DNA of 44,863 bases from Syntrophomonadaceae bacterium (lineage in GTDB: Bacteria; Bacillota; Dethiobacteria; DTU022). Numbering within the stretch: the first letter of the stretch is position 1; every line of letters starts with the position of its first letter. The stretch covers positions 1-44,863 of the forward strand of contig PWGX01000047.1 in NCBI GenBank assembly GCA_003554615.1, written 5' to 3'. Shown piece by piece: positions 34,419-42,749 of this stretch. Made by a program: the position numbers and the translations under genes. The notes under the pieces were generated by a model that ran no database searches, had not been told where the DNA came from, and saw only the letters and a program-made list of their open reading frames with translations.

Positions 34419-34460
34419 CCTTTGTTATACAACCCCGGGGTTGTATAACAAAGGTTTTTT
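34419..34460 (+). terminator. Intrinsic terminator made of a perfect 36-bp palindrome
   Basis: Positions 34419-34436 and 34437-34454 are perfect 18-bp inverted repeats meeting at CCCCGGGG, followed by T6 (34455-34460). It lies 14 bp after mttB and 88 bp before the corrinoid protein gene. Strong termination or partial read-through into the next gene would follow. Confidence 0.85.
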
Positions 34461-34547
34461 GCAAAAAATATTTTATCGGATCGTGTGAACACGCATGGTA
34501 GGTTATATTGCTTTAATAATAAAAGACTGCGAAGTTAAGGAGGAAGA

Positions 34548-35249
34548 ATGTTGAAGGAAGAACTGATTAAACGCATAGTGGAAAATGTCCTGCAGGGGCG
34601 CCGCAATAAGGATGATGAAGGTATTGAAGAAGATTATGTCGGTGAGCCGGGAGTGGCGGAGCTGGTCCAGGAAGCACTGGATAACGGGATCGATACCAAC
34701 ACGATTCTGCTTGAAGCCCTCAGCAAAGGCATGAAGCAGGTCGGGGAAAAATATGAAACAGGAGAATATTTTATTCCGGATATGCTAACTGCTGCAGAAG
34801 CTGTTGAAGCGGGCATGAAAGTCATGGAACCGCACCTGGCCAGCGCAGGTGAAAGTGAACGCAAAGGAAAAGTGATCATGGCGACAGTAGAAAAAGACCT
34901 GCATGATATTGGTAAAAACCTGGTTTCGATTATGCTTAAAGGAGCCGGTTTTAATGTAGTAGATTTGGGCATTGATGTACCTGCTGCCCGGATTGCAGAA
35001 GCGGCTGAACAAGAAAAAGCGGATCTGGTTGGGCTTTCGGCCCTGCTCAACACTACCATGGTTAACATGGAGGATGTTGTTAAAGAACTTGAGAATAAAG
35101 GGCTTCGAGACAAGGTTAAGGTTATAATTGGCGGAGCACCCACTTCTGATGATTTTGCGGCCGAGATAGGCGCCGACGGATACGGAAAAGATGCTTTTGC
35201 CGCAATCCGGGTGGCAGAGAATTTATTACAATCAGGAGGGAAAAATTAG
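34548..35249 (+). CDS. Corrinoid (B12-binding) methyltransferase carrier protein
   Basis: Methyl carrier of 233 aa in the MtgC/MttC/MtbC family. The N-terminal helical cap (about 1-100, with GMKQVGEKYETGEYFIPDM) is followed by a Rossmann-type cobalamin domain with the lower-ligand motif DLHDIGKN (Asp 117, His 119, Gly 122), then GLSALLNTTM and IIGGAPTSDDFAAEIGADGY. It would accept the methyl group from the upstream MttB and hand it to a tetrahydrofolate methyltransferase, which is not in this window. ATG start with AAGGAGG upstream. The cap has a few extra acidic residues (DDEGIEED) compared with the usual form. Confidence 0.93.
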   Translation: MLKEELIKRIVENVLQGRRNKDDEGIEEDYVGEPGVAELVQEALDNGIDTNTILLEALSKGMKQVGEKYETGEYFIPDMLTAAEAVEAGMKVMEPHLASAGESERKGKVIMATVEKDLHDIGKNLVSIMLKGAGFNVVDLGIDVPAARIAEAAEQEKADLVGLSALLNTTMVNMEDVVKELENKGLRDKVKVIIGGAPTSDDFAAEIGADGYGKDAFAAIRVAENLLQSGGKN

Positions 35250-35250
35250 C

Positions 35251-36498
35251 ATGGATGCCGATAAGGCTTATCAAGAAGCGATACGACATGGGAGGTACAG
35301 CGAACACGTAAAGAGTTTGCGCGGCAAGTACGACCATGTCAGGACCCAGTTTGAAGATTTTATTACTAAATACTATCTCAGGCCCTATGTAGAAGAAATT
35401 TTAAAAACGAAAGCCAATAAAATTGGCGAAGGGTTGCGTTTTTATGACCTGGGTTGTGGAACAGGCGACGGATATGAACTGCTCAGCAACATGGCCAGGG
35501 GAGCCAGGTTGTCCCAGTTTGATACCCGTTTAATCAAAGACGAAATGATGGACCAGTATAAGGGCATTGATTTAAGCATTGAACTGCTTAAAGAAGCTGA
35601 AAACCTGTTTGGCGATTACGACCATGTTAATTTCTGCAAGGGAGACTTTTCCAACGGCCTGCCCCTGGACGAGGGTGAAGAGCCATACGATCTTTATTTC
35701 ACTTCCTACGGGACCCTTTCTCACTGTACCAATGAAGAATTGGAAAAGCTGTTTGTAGATATGGGCAAGCACGGTAACAATGGAAGCCTGATCCTGGCTG
35801 ATTTTATCGGCCGCTACTCGTATGAATGGCAAAACCTGTGGACCCATGATCCGGAAGAAGTATCCTATATCGACTATGTGATTAATTACCTCTATGCTGA
35901 GGGAGACAGGGATAATGTAGAGCTGTCTTCATTTTCGCTGCGTCTTATGACACCGGCTGAGGTTTTCAGGATCCTGGAAAGTGCAGCCCAAAAGGCCGGA
36001 GTGGAGCTGAAGGTATTGCGCTTTTTTGACCGCTCCCTGTTTGTGGGCCGGCACATCGAGACCGGCACCTATAACGGCAATCCTCAGCCTCTGCGCCTGA
36101 TGGTTTCCTCCCTCTTTGAGCGCGGTTTGAGGACCTATTTTCCGGATCTCAAAGTGGACTACAGGCCCAAGGAAGGGTTCGACTGGCAGAATGGAGCCCT
36201 CCAGAGGCTGGCCGACAGCTGGAATGCCCTGGTCGATTACACTATGGTCCTGATGGAGCATTATGACAGTGATGAAGAGCTGCTTCCCTATCCCCCGCAA
36301 ACCGATATAAAACCGCTGGAGAAAGCTTACCGGGTTATGCGGCAAAGCCTGGAAGGCAGCAAAGGGCTTTACGGCGATATCAGGGGGGATTTGATCGAAG
36401 CCCAGCTCGGATATGCCATTCGCAGTTTGGAAATGAACCTTCAACAGGGCCACGGCCTGGGCCACGGCCTGGTCGGGATTATCCAGGTCGTTAAGTAA
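35251..36498 (+). CDS. Class I SAM-dependent methyltransferase of unknown substrate in the corrinoid island
   Basis: Protein of 415 aa; the ATG at 35251 has AGGAGGG 9 nt upstream, one base after the corrinoid gene. Motif I is RFYDLGCGTGDGYELL (about residues 63-78), the acidic Asp of motif II is in KGIDLS, and a motif IV-like FTSYGTLSHC follows. The C-terminal 200 residues (SLFVGRHIETGTYNG, then PPQTDIKPLEKAYRV) do not remind me of a named family. Glycine/sarcosine N-methyltransferases use the same fold but are about 270 aa. Being sandwiched between a corrinoid protein and a betaine transporter, it may methylate or demethylate an amine substrate, or serve regulation. The function is open. Confidence 0.75.
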   Translation: MDADKAYQEAIRHGRYSEHVKSLRGKYDHVRTQFEDFITKYYLRPYVEEILKTKANKIGEGLRFYDLGCGTGDGYELLSNMARGARLSQFDTRLIKDEMMDQYKGIDLSIELLKEAENLFGDYDHVNFCKGDFSNGLPLDEGEEPYDLYFTSYGTLSHCTNEELEKLFVDMGKHGNNGSLILADFIGRYSYEWQNLWTHDPEEVSYIDYVINYLYAEGDRDNVELSSFSLRLMTPAEVFRILESAAQKAGVELKVLRFFDRSLFVGRHIETGTYNGNPQPLRLMVSSLFERGLRTYFPDLKVDYRPKEGFDWQNGALQRLADSWNALVDYTMVLMEHYDSDEELLPYPPQTDIKPLEKAYRVMRQSLEGSKGLYGDIRGDLIEAQLGYAIRSLEMNLQQGHGLGHGLVGIIQVVK

Positions 36499-36874
36499 GG
36501 TTGAATTCCGGCTGTATAGAGTAAATATTCATTGTTTATAAGGTTTTCGCCACAAGGATCCGCTTTACAGGTATTCATGTGGCGAAAACTATAAATAGGT
36601 CCGGATAATAACGTTTTACAGCTAATTACTACTAAATGTATTAGTTGTAACCGTGGTTTATATGTGAAATAATTTTATCAAATACCAGGAAATTAGAATA
36701 CCCACATAGAATTATACAGTTTATAAAACTTCGCAATTTTAATTAACTGGGGTTCTTCCCAGAAGATTATCCCGGGTCTATTTAAATCAACCTAGTAAGT
36801 ACTTAAACAACAGGGGTTACCCGGTTACTTAAATGAATTGAAATATAAAATACAGAGAGGGGGATTGCTGATTC
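36499..36874. other. Intergenic region before the opu operon with inverted repeats
   Basis: No gene is visible. GTTTTCGCCAC (36543-36553) and GTGGCGAAAAC (36579-36589) are perfect 11-bp arms around 25 nt, perhaps marking the end of the upstream transcript, although no T tract follows. A second imperfect repeat, TTACAGCTAAT and ATTAGTTGTAA (36616-36626 and 36640-36650, one mismatch), is a possible operator or hairpin for the opu operon. I could not pick a convincing promoter. Confidence 0.5.
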
Positions 36875-37612
36875 ATGGACCAATTATTAGGGATGGCGTT
36901 TGATGTATTCAGGGCGGCGGGAAATGGCATTGAGTCGATAGCCCAGGCAGGAGACCGGGGTATTATTGCCCACACGATTGACTACATTTCTCGTCGAAGT
37001 GACTTGATTTTGGAATTGATGCTTGAACACCTCTGGCTGGTTGTATTGACCTTGATAATTGCAGTAACCATATCTGTAACGGTCGGTATAATTATCAGCT
37101 ACTATGAAAGCTTTGCTCAAACTGTTCTGGGGATATGCCAGGTTTTGATGGTTATTCCCAGTATGGCCATGCTTGCCTTTATGGTTCCATTGTTTGGGAT
37201 CGGTTTTACTACCGGGGTGGTAGCCCTGGTTCTTTACAGCTTACTGCCGGTTGTTAGAAATACATATACCGGGATCAGGGAGCTAGATCCGGCGATTGTT
37301 GAAGCGGCCAAGGGAATGGGAATGACGGAGCGGCGTATTCTCTTCAAAATTAAAATCCCTCTGGCCAGGCCTGTAATCATGGCCGGGGTTCGGACTGCAG
37401 CGGTTATGATGATCGGTATTGCCGCTATTGCCGCTTATGTAGGAGCAGGCGGACTGGGTGAACTGATCTTTTCCGGTATTTCCAGGGGACACCAGCCGAT
37501 GATTATTGCCGGTGCAATTGGGGTATCCATAATCGCAATTGCCTTCGATTACCTCTTTTATTATGGAGAGAAGCGGTTTTCCGTAGAAGGCAGCACAAGG
37601 GAGGGGAATTGA
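36875..37612 (+). CDS. opuCB: Glycine betaine/quaternary amine ABC transporter permease (OpuCB-like)
   Basis: Membrane permease of 245 aa. Several hydrophobic helices follow a polar N-terminal segment. The binding-protein-dependent transport signature is EAAKGMGMTERRILFKIKIP (EAA loop contacting the ATPase). VGAGGLGELIFSGI is typical of ProW/OpuCB members. ATG start with GAGAGGGGG upstream. It is the first gene of permease-ATPase-permease-binding protein, an order different from B. subtilis opuC. Named from the family; the true substrate (betaine, carnitine, choline or other) is unknown. Confidence 0.9.
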   Translation: MDQLLGMAFDVFRAAGNGIESIAQAGDRGIIAHTIDYISRRSDLILELMLEHLWLVVLTLIIAVTISVTVGIIISYYESFAQTVLGICQVLMVIPSMAMLAFMVPLFGIGFTTGVVALVLYSLLPVVRNTYTGIRELDPAIVEAAKGMGMTERRILFKIKIPLARPVIMAGVRTAAVMMIGIAAIAAYVGAGGLGELIFSGISRGHQPMIIAGAIGVSIIAIAFDYLFYYGEKRFSVEGSTREGN

Positions 37613-37614
37613 AC

Positions 37615-38727
37615 ATGATAAAATTGGAAGGATTGACTAAAGTTTTCAAGGGGCATAATATTCCCGCGGTCAAGGACCTGAACCTGGAAGTAAATGAGGG
37701 GGATGTTTGTGTCCTGGTTGGCCCTTCGGGTTGCGGAAAAACTACAACCATGAAAATGATCAACCGCCTTTATGAGCCAACCGGGGGGAAGATATATATC
37801 CGGGATGAAGACGTCCTTCAAATGGACCCGATAAAACTGCGCCTGGATATTGGCTATGTGATCCAGGAAATCGGATTGTTTCCTCACATGACAATTTATG
37901 AAAATATCGCTACCGTCCCCAATGAAAAACAGTGGCCCAAAGACCAGGTAAAAGAAAAAGTAGATAACGTGATGAGTCTGGTAGGGCTCGACCCGGATGT
38001 TTTCAAAAATCGCTATCCTTCGGCCTTGAGCGGTGGCCAGAGGCAAAGGGTCGGCGTGGCCCGGGCGATGGTATCCGATCCGTCTATTATGCTCATGGAC
38101 GAGCCTTTCGGCGCGGTCGACCCGATCACAAGGGCTCGCCTGCAGAACGAGTTTTTAAGGATCCAGGAAAGGATGGATAAAACCATCGTTTTCGTTACCC
38201 ACGATATTGATGAAGCGATTAAAATGAGCGATACCATCGCTGTGATGAAAGAAGGCCAACTGGTCCAGCACGCCACTCCGAGCGATCTTCTCAGCGCGCC
38301 GGCCGATGAATTTGTTTCCAATCTGGTCGGCCGAAACCGTTCCATCAAGCGTTTGCACCTGATCCGAATCAGCGAAATTTTGGAAGATGTCGACAGGGCA
38401 CCGGCAATCAAGGATGACACAAAGGAAGAAGAGGTTAAAAAACGGCTTGATGAAAGTGATCTCAGGACAGTTATAGTTGTCGATCGCGATAACAAACTGA
38501 AAGGGGTTGTCGGGGTAAATGATCTAAAACGAAAAACAGGTGAAGTGGCAGGCGATTACTACCAGGAAGTATCTGACACTGTAACCGACGATGCCACTTT
38601 GAATGATGCCCTTTCGGTTATGCTTGAGATTGGTGAAGGTTATGTTGCCGTAGTTAACGAAGATGAGAAGTATCAAGGAACAATCACCCTGGGCGACCTG
38701 CTCAACGTGGTCAGGGAGGAGAGCTAA
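37615..38727 (+). CDS. opuCA: Glycine betaine/quaternary amine ABC transporter ATPase with CBS domains (OpuCA-like)
   Basis: ATPase of 370 aa. Walker A GPSGCGKTT is near residue 36, the Q-loop in IQEIGLFPHMT, signature LSGGQRQRVGVARA, Walker B IMLMDEPFGAVDP and the switch His in VTHDIDEAI. From about residue 250 come two CBS domains that in OpuA-type ATPases sense ionic strength or nucleotides. The ATG at 37615 is chosen over TTG 37609 because GGGAGGGG has a proper 8-nt spacer to it. It energises import of the quaternary amine. Confidence 0.93.
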   Translation: MIKLEGLTKVFKGHNIPAVKDLNLEVNEGDVCVLVGPSGCGKTTTMKMINRLYEPTGGKIYIRDEDVLQMDPIKLRLDIGYVIQEIGLFPHMTIYENIATVPNEKQWPKDQVKEKVDNVMSLVGLDPDVFKNRYPSALSGGQRQRVGVARAMVSDPSIMLMDEPFGAVDPITRARLQNEFLRIQERMDKTIVFVTHDIDEAIKMSDTIAVMKEGQLVQHATPSDLLSAPADEFVSNLVGRNRSIKRLHLIRISEILEDVDRAPAIKDDTKEEEVKKRLDESDLRTVIVVDRDNKLKGVVGVNDLKRKTGEVAGDYYQEVSDTVTDDATLNDALSVMLEIGEGYVAVVNEDEKYQGTITLGDLLNVVREES

Positions 38728-38729
38728 CC

Positions 38730-39452
38730 ATGCTACGAACTTTGTGGGTTTGGATCGGAATTCCACTGATCATGATCGGGATTGCATCAGCAATTGTTAT
38801 CTATTCTGTCAATAACCCTCCTGATACTATAGTTGCCCGGATGCTCACCTATGAGCGGATTTTTAGAGTTATCAGGGAGCATATGGGTCTGCTTCTGGTA
38901 TCGATGATCGGGGCTACGATCGTCGGTGTAGCCGGGGGGATTATGCTATCCCGCCCCAGCCTGTACCGGATCGGCCGGGTAATGGAAACTCTAGTCAACA
39001 TCGGCCAGACTGTGCCCAGCCTGGCCGTGCTGGCTCTTTTCTATACCATATTAGGCCTGGGGTTCAGGGTAGCGGTATTTGCCCTGTTTCTCTACTCGAT
39101 TTTGCCCATTCTGAGGAACACTTTTGCCGGTATAGACGGAGTTGAACACAGTATTATTGAAGCGGCCAGGGGAATGGGTATGCGTCCCCTACGTGTTTTA
39201 ACCAAGATTGAACTACCGATCGCTTTTCCGATTATTGTGGCCGGCCTCAGGACTGCTATCGTGATTAATGTCGGTGCGGCTACCCTGGCTACCTTTATTG
39301 GCGGCGGTGGCCTCGGCGACCTGATCGTGACCGGGCTTTCAGTTCACCGGGATATGATTATCGTGAATGGAGCGGTTATTGCTGCTATTACGGCCATTTT
39401 ATTGGATTATTTGATTGGCAAAGCCGAAGAACGGGTTGTCCGCTGGTCTTAA
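38730..39452 (+). CDS. opuCD: Glycine betaine/quaternary amine ABC transporter permease (OpuCD-like)
   Basis: Second permease subunit, 240 aa, homologous to the first. The EAA motif is EAARGMGMRPLRVLTKIELP and the family segment GGGGLGDLIVTGLS follows. ATG start with GGGAGGAG 8 nt upstream, 2 bp after the ATPase gene, so translation is probably coupled. It pairs with the first permease to form the membrane channel. Confidence 0.9.
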   Translation: MLRTLWVWIGIPLIMIGIASAIVIYSVNNPPDTIVARMLTYERIFRVIREHMGLLLVSMIGATIVGVAGGIMLSRPSLYRIGRVMETLVNIGQTVPSLAVLALFYTILGLGFRVAVFALFLYSILPILRNTFAGIDGVEHSIIEAARGMGMRPLRVLTKIELPIAFPIIVAGLRTAIVINVGAATLATFIGGGGLGDLIVTGLSVHRDMIIVNGAVIAAITAILLDYLIGKAEERVVRWS

Positions 39453-39597
39453 TCGTATAAGCTTCGAGAGACTTTGATATATATTAGCAAAAATTTGTGA
39501 TTGGATGTTATAATAAAGGTTAAGAGTTAAAGTGAAATAGAGTTAGAGTTTGGCTGTTTTCCCAAACCAAATGAGTAGAAGGGGGTAGATTATATTT

Positions 39598-40521
39598 ATG
39601 AGTATTAAAAGATTGTTGACACTGTCTTTAGTCTTGATGTTGCTGGTAGGTTCGTTGTTTGTAATGGGCTGTGAGCCTGATGAGCCTACAGTAACAGTCG
39701 GCTCGAAAGAGTTTACCGAACAGCTGATCCTGGGCCAGATTGCCCTGGTTGCCCTGGAAGATGCCGGTATCCCGACGGAAGATGAAACCAACCTGGGAGG
39801 GACCGTTATTGCCCGTGAAGCCCTGGAAAGAGGGGACATAAATATGTACTGGGAATACACCGGCACAGCATTGGTTGAGTTTATGGCGCACGAAGTGATC
39901 ACCGACCCGGAAGAAGCATATGCTACTATCTCTGAGTGGGACCAGGCGGAAAATGATCTGGTCTGGCTGGAAAAAACACCGTTTAACAATACTTACACCG
40001 TCATGATGCGCCAGGAAGATGCCGATGAGATGGGCATCGAAACAATCAGTGACCTGGCTGAAGCCATTAACGAAGGCGTAGAAGCTCCCGAACCGGGCGA
40101 ATGGACTTTTGCTACCGACCACGAATACGAAGCTCGCGATGACGGTCTGGAACAGCTGCAGGTGCATTACGGTTTTGAATTTGAAAGTTACGAAGTTATG
40201 GACCTCGGGATTACCTACGGCGCATTGAATGATGGGATGCATGCCACTGCAATGGGCTTTGCTACCGATGCCAGGATTGCTGAGTTCAACCTGGTCAACC
40301 TGGCAGACGACCAGGAATTCCATCCGGTTTATAACTGCTCACCGGTTGTGCGCCAGGAAATACTGGATGAATATCCTGAAATCCCGGACATTCTTAATCC
40401 AATCGCGGCTGCGTTGACCCCGGAAGTAATGTCTTCACTGAACATGAAAGTAGACCTGGAAGAAGAACTTCCGAGAGAAGCTGCAGAAGAGTGGCTGCGT
40501 GAAGAAGGGTTTATCGAGTAA
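39598..40521 (+). CDS. opuCC: Glycine betaine/quaternary amine substrate-binding lipoprotein (OpuCC-like)
   Basis: Extracellular receptor of 307 aa. Lipoprotein signal peptide with lipobox VMGC (Cys 25). The mature part begins with TVGSKEFTEQLILGQI, typical of the OpuAC/ProX type 2 binding fold, and includes GDINMYWEYTGTALVEF, which in related proteins lines the ligand pocket with aromatic residues. ATG start with GAAGGGGG upstream. A 145-bp gap separates it from the preceding permease; a strong terminator follows at 40590. It determines transport specificity; betaine versus carnitine or choline cannot be decided here. Confidence 0.92.
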   Translation: MSIKRLLTLSLVLMLLVGSLFVMGCEPDEPTVTVGSKEFTEQLILGQIALVALEDAGIPTEDETNLGGTVIAREALERGDINMYWEYTGTALVEFMAHEVITDPEEAYATISEWDQAENDLVWLEKTPFNNTYTVMMRQEDADEMGIETISDLAEAINEGVEAPEPGEWTFATDHEYEARDDGLEQLQVHYGFEFESYEVMDLGITYGALNDGMHATAMGFATDARIAEFNLVNLADDQEFHPVYNCSPVVRQEILDEYPEIPDILNPIAAALTPEVMSSLNMKVDLEEELPREAAEEWLREEGFIE

Positions 40522-40589
40522 GCAGAAAAATAGGCTGTAAAATGATGAAGCAGTTAATATAGTAAGGGAAAAACAGCCAGTTTTAGATG

Positions 40590-40622
40590 GGGCAAGCAGG
40601 AACATTCTTGCTTGCCCTTTTG
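40590..40622 (+). terminator. Intrinsic terminator after the opu operon
   Basis: GGGCAAGCA (40590-40598) and TGCTTGCCC (40609-40617) form a 9-bp stem, extended by an inner GAA/TTC pairing, followed by TTTTGT. Confidence 0.8.
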
Positions 40623-40688
40623 TCATTGTGCAACGGTTTATTTGAGCCGGGAAAATGTCTATTGACAAGCATTTATGGAGGGATTAGT

Positions 40689-41186
40689 ATGGCGATATTG
40701 GCAAAAGAAATTATGACCTCTCCGGTGATCAGCGTCAAACTGGACACTTCACTGAAGAGGGCGGCTGAGATTTTGGATGAGAATAGTTTTAGCGGGATGC
40801 CGGTTACTGATGATGAGGATAACTTAATCGGGGTTGTATCTGAGACCGATATCCTTCGTTACACCCAGCAAATAATCGGTCAGCCCCTGCGCGATCCTCA
40901 CCAGGTATTTACCAAGGGCAAAGAAGTACTTCATGTCGACATTACTCACCGGGGTGTGGAAGTGATAGAACTGGTTGCTTCCACAACCGTCGAGACCCTT
41001 ATGACGACAGAAGTGATTTCAGTTAAAGAAGATACTCCTGTATATGAAGTAAGCCGTTTAATGTATGAAAACGGCATTAATCGTATCCCCGTTACCGACG
41101 AGAACAATAAACTAACAGGGATTATTACCAGGGCGGACTTAATCAGGGCCATGGTACAAAAGTGGGAGACAATTAACCAGACTTAA
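40689..41186 (+). CDS. Tandem CBS-domain protein
   Basis: Cytoplasmic protein of 165 aa made of two CBS domains: the first from about residue 5 (KEIMTSPVISVKLDTSLKRA, then GMPVTDDEDNLIGVVSETDI), the second from about residue 100 (LMTTEVISVKEDTPVYEV, then RIPVTDENNKLTGIITRADL). Such pairs bind adenosyl nucleotides and act as energy or ligand sensors. The ATG at 40689 has GGAGGG upstream; an upstream in-frame start would begin inside the terminator. It lies between the transporter and the second mttB, suggesting a regulatory part in amine uptake or use. Confidence 0.88.
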   Translation: MAILAKEIMTSPVISVKLDTSLKRAAEILDENSFSGMPVTDDEDNLIGVVSETDILRYTQQIIGQPLRDPHQVFTKGKEVLHVDITHRGVEVIELVASTTVETLMTTEVISVKEDTPVYEVSRLMYENGINRIPVTDENNKLTGIITRADLIRAMVQKWETINQT

Positions 41187-41239
41187 AAGGGTAGCAAAGC
41201 AAAGAGTTATTAAATATAGTACGTCGGGGGGCAGGAACT

Positions 41240-42724
41240 ATGGAAAAACCGACTTATGAAGGCGGGGGCTATAATGTCCTTTCTGAAAAGGAGATAAGCC
41301 AGATCCATGAAACATCGATCAAGGTGTTGGAAAAAGTAGGATTTGAAATTAATTACCAGCCGGCCCTCGAGCTGTTTGAAAAAAACGGGGCAAGAGTTGA
41401 TTATGACCGCCACCGGATCTATGTGACCAGGGATCTTGTATCCCGCTGTATCAAACAAGCTCCGGCCGAATTTGTCTTTTACGGCCGCCAGGAAGGAAAA
41501 GATATTACCATTGGCGGCAAGAAAGTTAATTTTGGCACCGGAGGACTGGCCCTTTATGTTTTGGATCTTGAACGCAACAAGCGACCCGGGGCCATCCACG
41601 ATGTCGCTGAGCTGGCCCGGCTTGCCGACAGGCTGGAATACCTGAACTTTTTTATCAATCCCCTTTACCCGCATGATATCAATATCGAGACTGTGGGTAT
41701 CAATACCAAGTACCAGGCTTTTCTGAATACCGGTAAACCGGTAATGGGCGGTATTTTCAGCAAGCAGGGGCTTGAAGACTCAATTAGAATCGCCTCAATT
41801 ATCGCCGGAGGTCTGGAAAATCTACAGCGCAGGCCCTTTGTCGGTTTTATTTCATCGATAACCAGCCCGTTAAAAATCAGCCCCGAGCATGCGGAGTATA
41901 TCATGGAAGTAGCCCGCTATGGTCTCCCCCTGGCTACATCAACTGCCCCTGCAGCCGGCGCAACGGCGCCGATCACCCTGGCCGGCACCCTGGTTCAGCA
42001 AAATGCCGAAGCGCTGATGGGAGTTATGCTTACCCAGCTTGTTAACCCGGGCACGCCTGTCCTGTACAGCGCTGTTCCGGTAACCATGGATATGCGGACC
42101 ATGTCCTTCTTGATGGGCAGTATTGAATCGGGCCTGATGAACGCAGCCATTACCCAGATGGCCCATTATTACCGCCTCCCCTGTTACCTGACTGTGGGAA
42201 CCACTGATTCCAAGCTGCCTGATGCCCAGGCTGCTCATGAAGGAGCGACCACAGCCATGCTGGCTGCCCTGGCCGGAGGGAACTTTATTCATGAAGCGTT
42301 TGGCATGCTTGACGGCGCCCTTACCGTTTCATATGCTCAGTATATTATTGACAATGATATTGTTGGAAGCTGCCTGCGTACTTTACGGGGCATCGAAGTC
42401 AATCAAGATTCCCTGGCCTATGATGTCATAGCCAAGGTTGGCCCCGGTGGCAATTATCTTGGTGAAGAACATACAGTCAGGTACATGCGCACTGAAAGCT
42501 TTGCTCCGCGGGCCAGCGATCGACAGCCTTACCAGCGCTGGATCGATGCCGGGAGCAAGGACAGCTGGAAGCGGGCGGAAGAACTTGCTGTGCAGATCCT
42601 CCAGGAGCCTTCCGAGCCGATTGTTCCCCCGGAAATCGATGCCAGGGTCAGAGAGGAATTTCCAGCCCTGGTTACCGTAGAAAAAGGAGACGGGATCCAT
42701 TGGGAGACTGAGTCGTCAGGATAG
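41240..42724 (+). CDS. MttB-family (non-pyrrolysine) corrinoid methyltransferase 2
   Basis: Second trimethylamine methyltransferase superfamily protein, 494 aa. It has the family pattern: QIHETSIKVLEKVGFEI, VNFGTGGLALYVLD, NTGKPVMGGIFSKQGLED, STAPAAGATAPITLAGTL and NPGTPVLYSAVPVTMDM, and near the end the HTVRYMRTESFAPR motif. No in-frame TAG, so it is not a pyrrolysine enzyme. It is clearly diverged from the first MttB of this island and has no corrinoid gene beside it; it may share the carrier encoded at 34548 or use one elsewhere. ATG start with GGCAGGAAC upstream. Likely a betaine-type demethylase of different specificity. Confidence 0.88.
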   Translation: MEKPTYEGGGYNVLSEKEISQIHETSIKVLEKVGFEINYQPALELFEKNGARVDYDRHRIYVTRDLVSRCIKQAPAEFVFYGRQEGKDITIGGKKVNFGTGGLALYVLDLERNKRPGAIHDVAELARLADRLEYLNFFINPLYPHDINIETVGINTKYQAFLNTGKPVMGGIFSKQGLEDSIRIASIIAGGLENLQRRPFVGFISSITSPLKISPEHAEYIMEVARYGLPLATSTAPAAGATAPITLAGTLVQQNAEALMGVMLTQLVNPGTPVLYSAVPVTMDMRTMSFLMGSIESGLMNAAITQMAHYYRLPCYLTVGTTDSKLPDAQAAHEGATTAMLAALAGGNFIHEAFGMLDGALTVSYAQYIIDNDIVGSCLRTLRGIEVNQDSLAYDVIAKVGPGGNYLGEEHTVRYMRTESFAPRASDRQPYQRWIDAGSKDSWKRAEELAVQILQEPSEPIVPPEIDARVREEFPALVTVEKGDGIHWETESSG

Positions 42725-42749
42725 GAAAGGACTGCTTGCCTGCAAACAA

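Noticed and set aside
40587-40688. N-terminal extension of the CBS protein
   Set aside because: This stretch is an intrinsic terminator plus spacer; the ATG at 40689 has its own ribosome binding site and begins the CBS domain.
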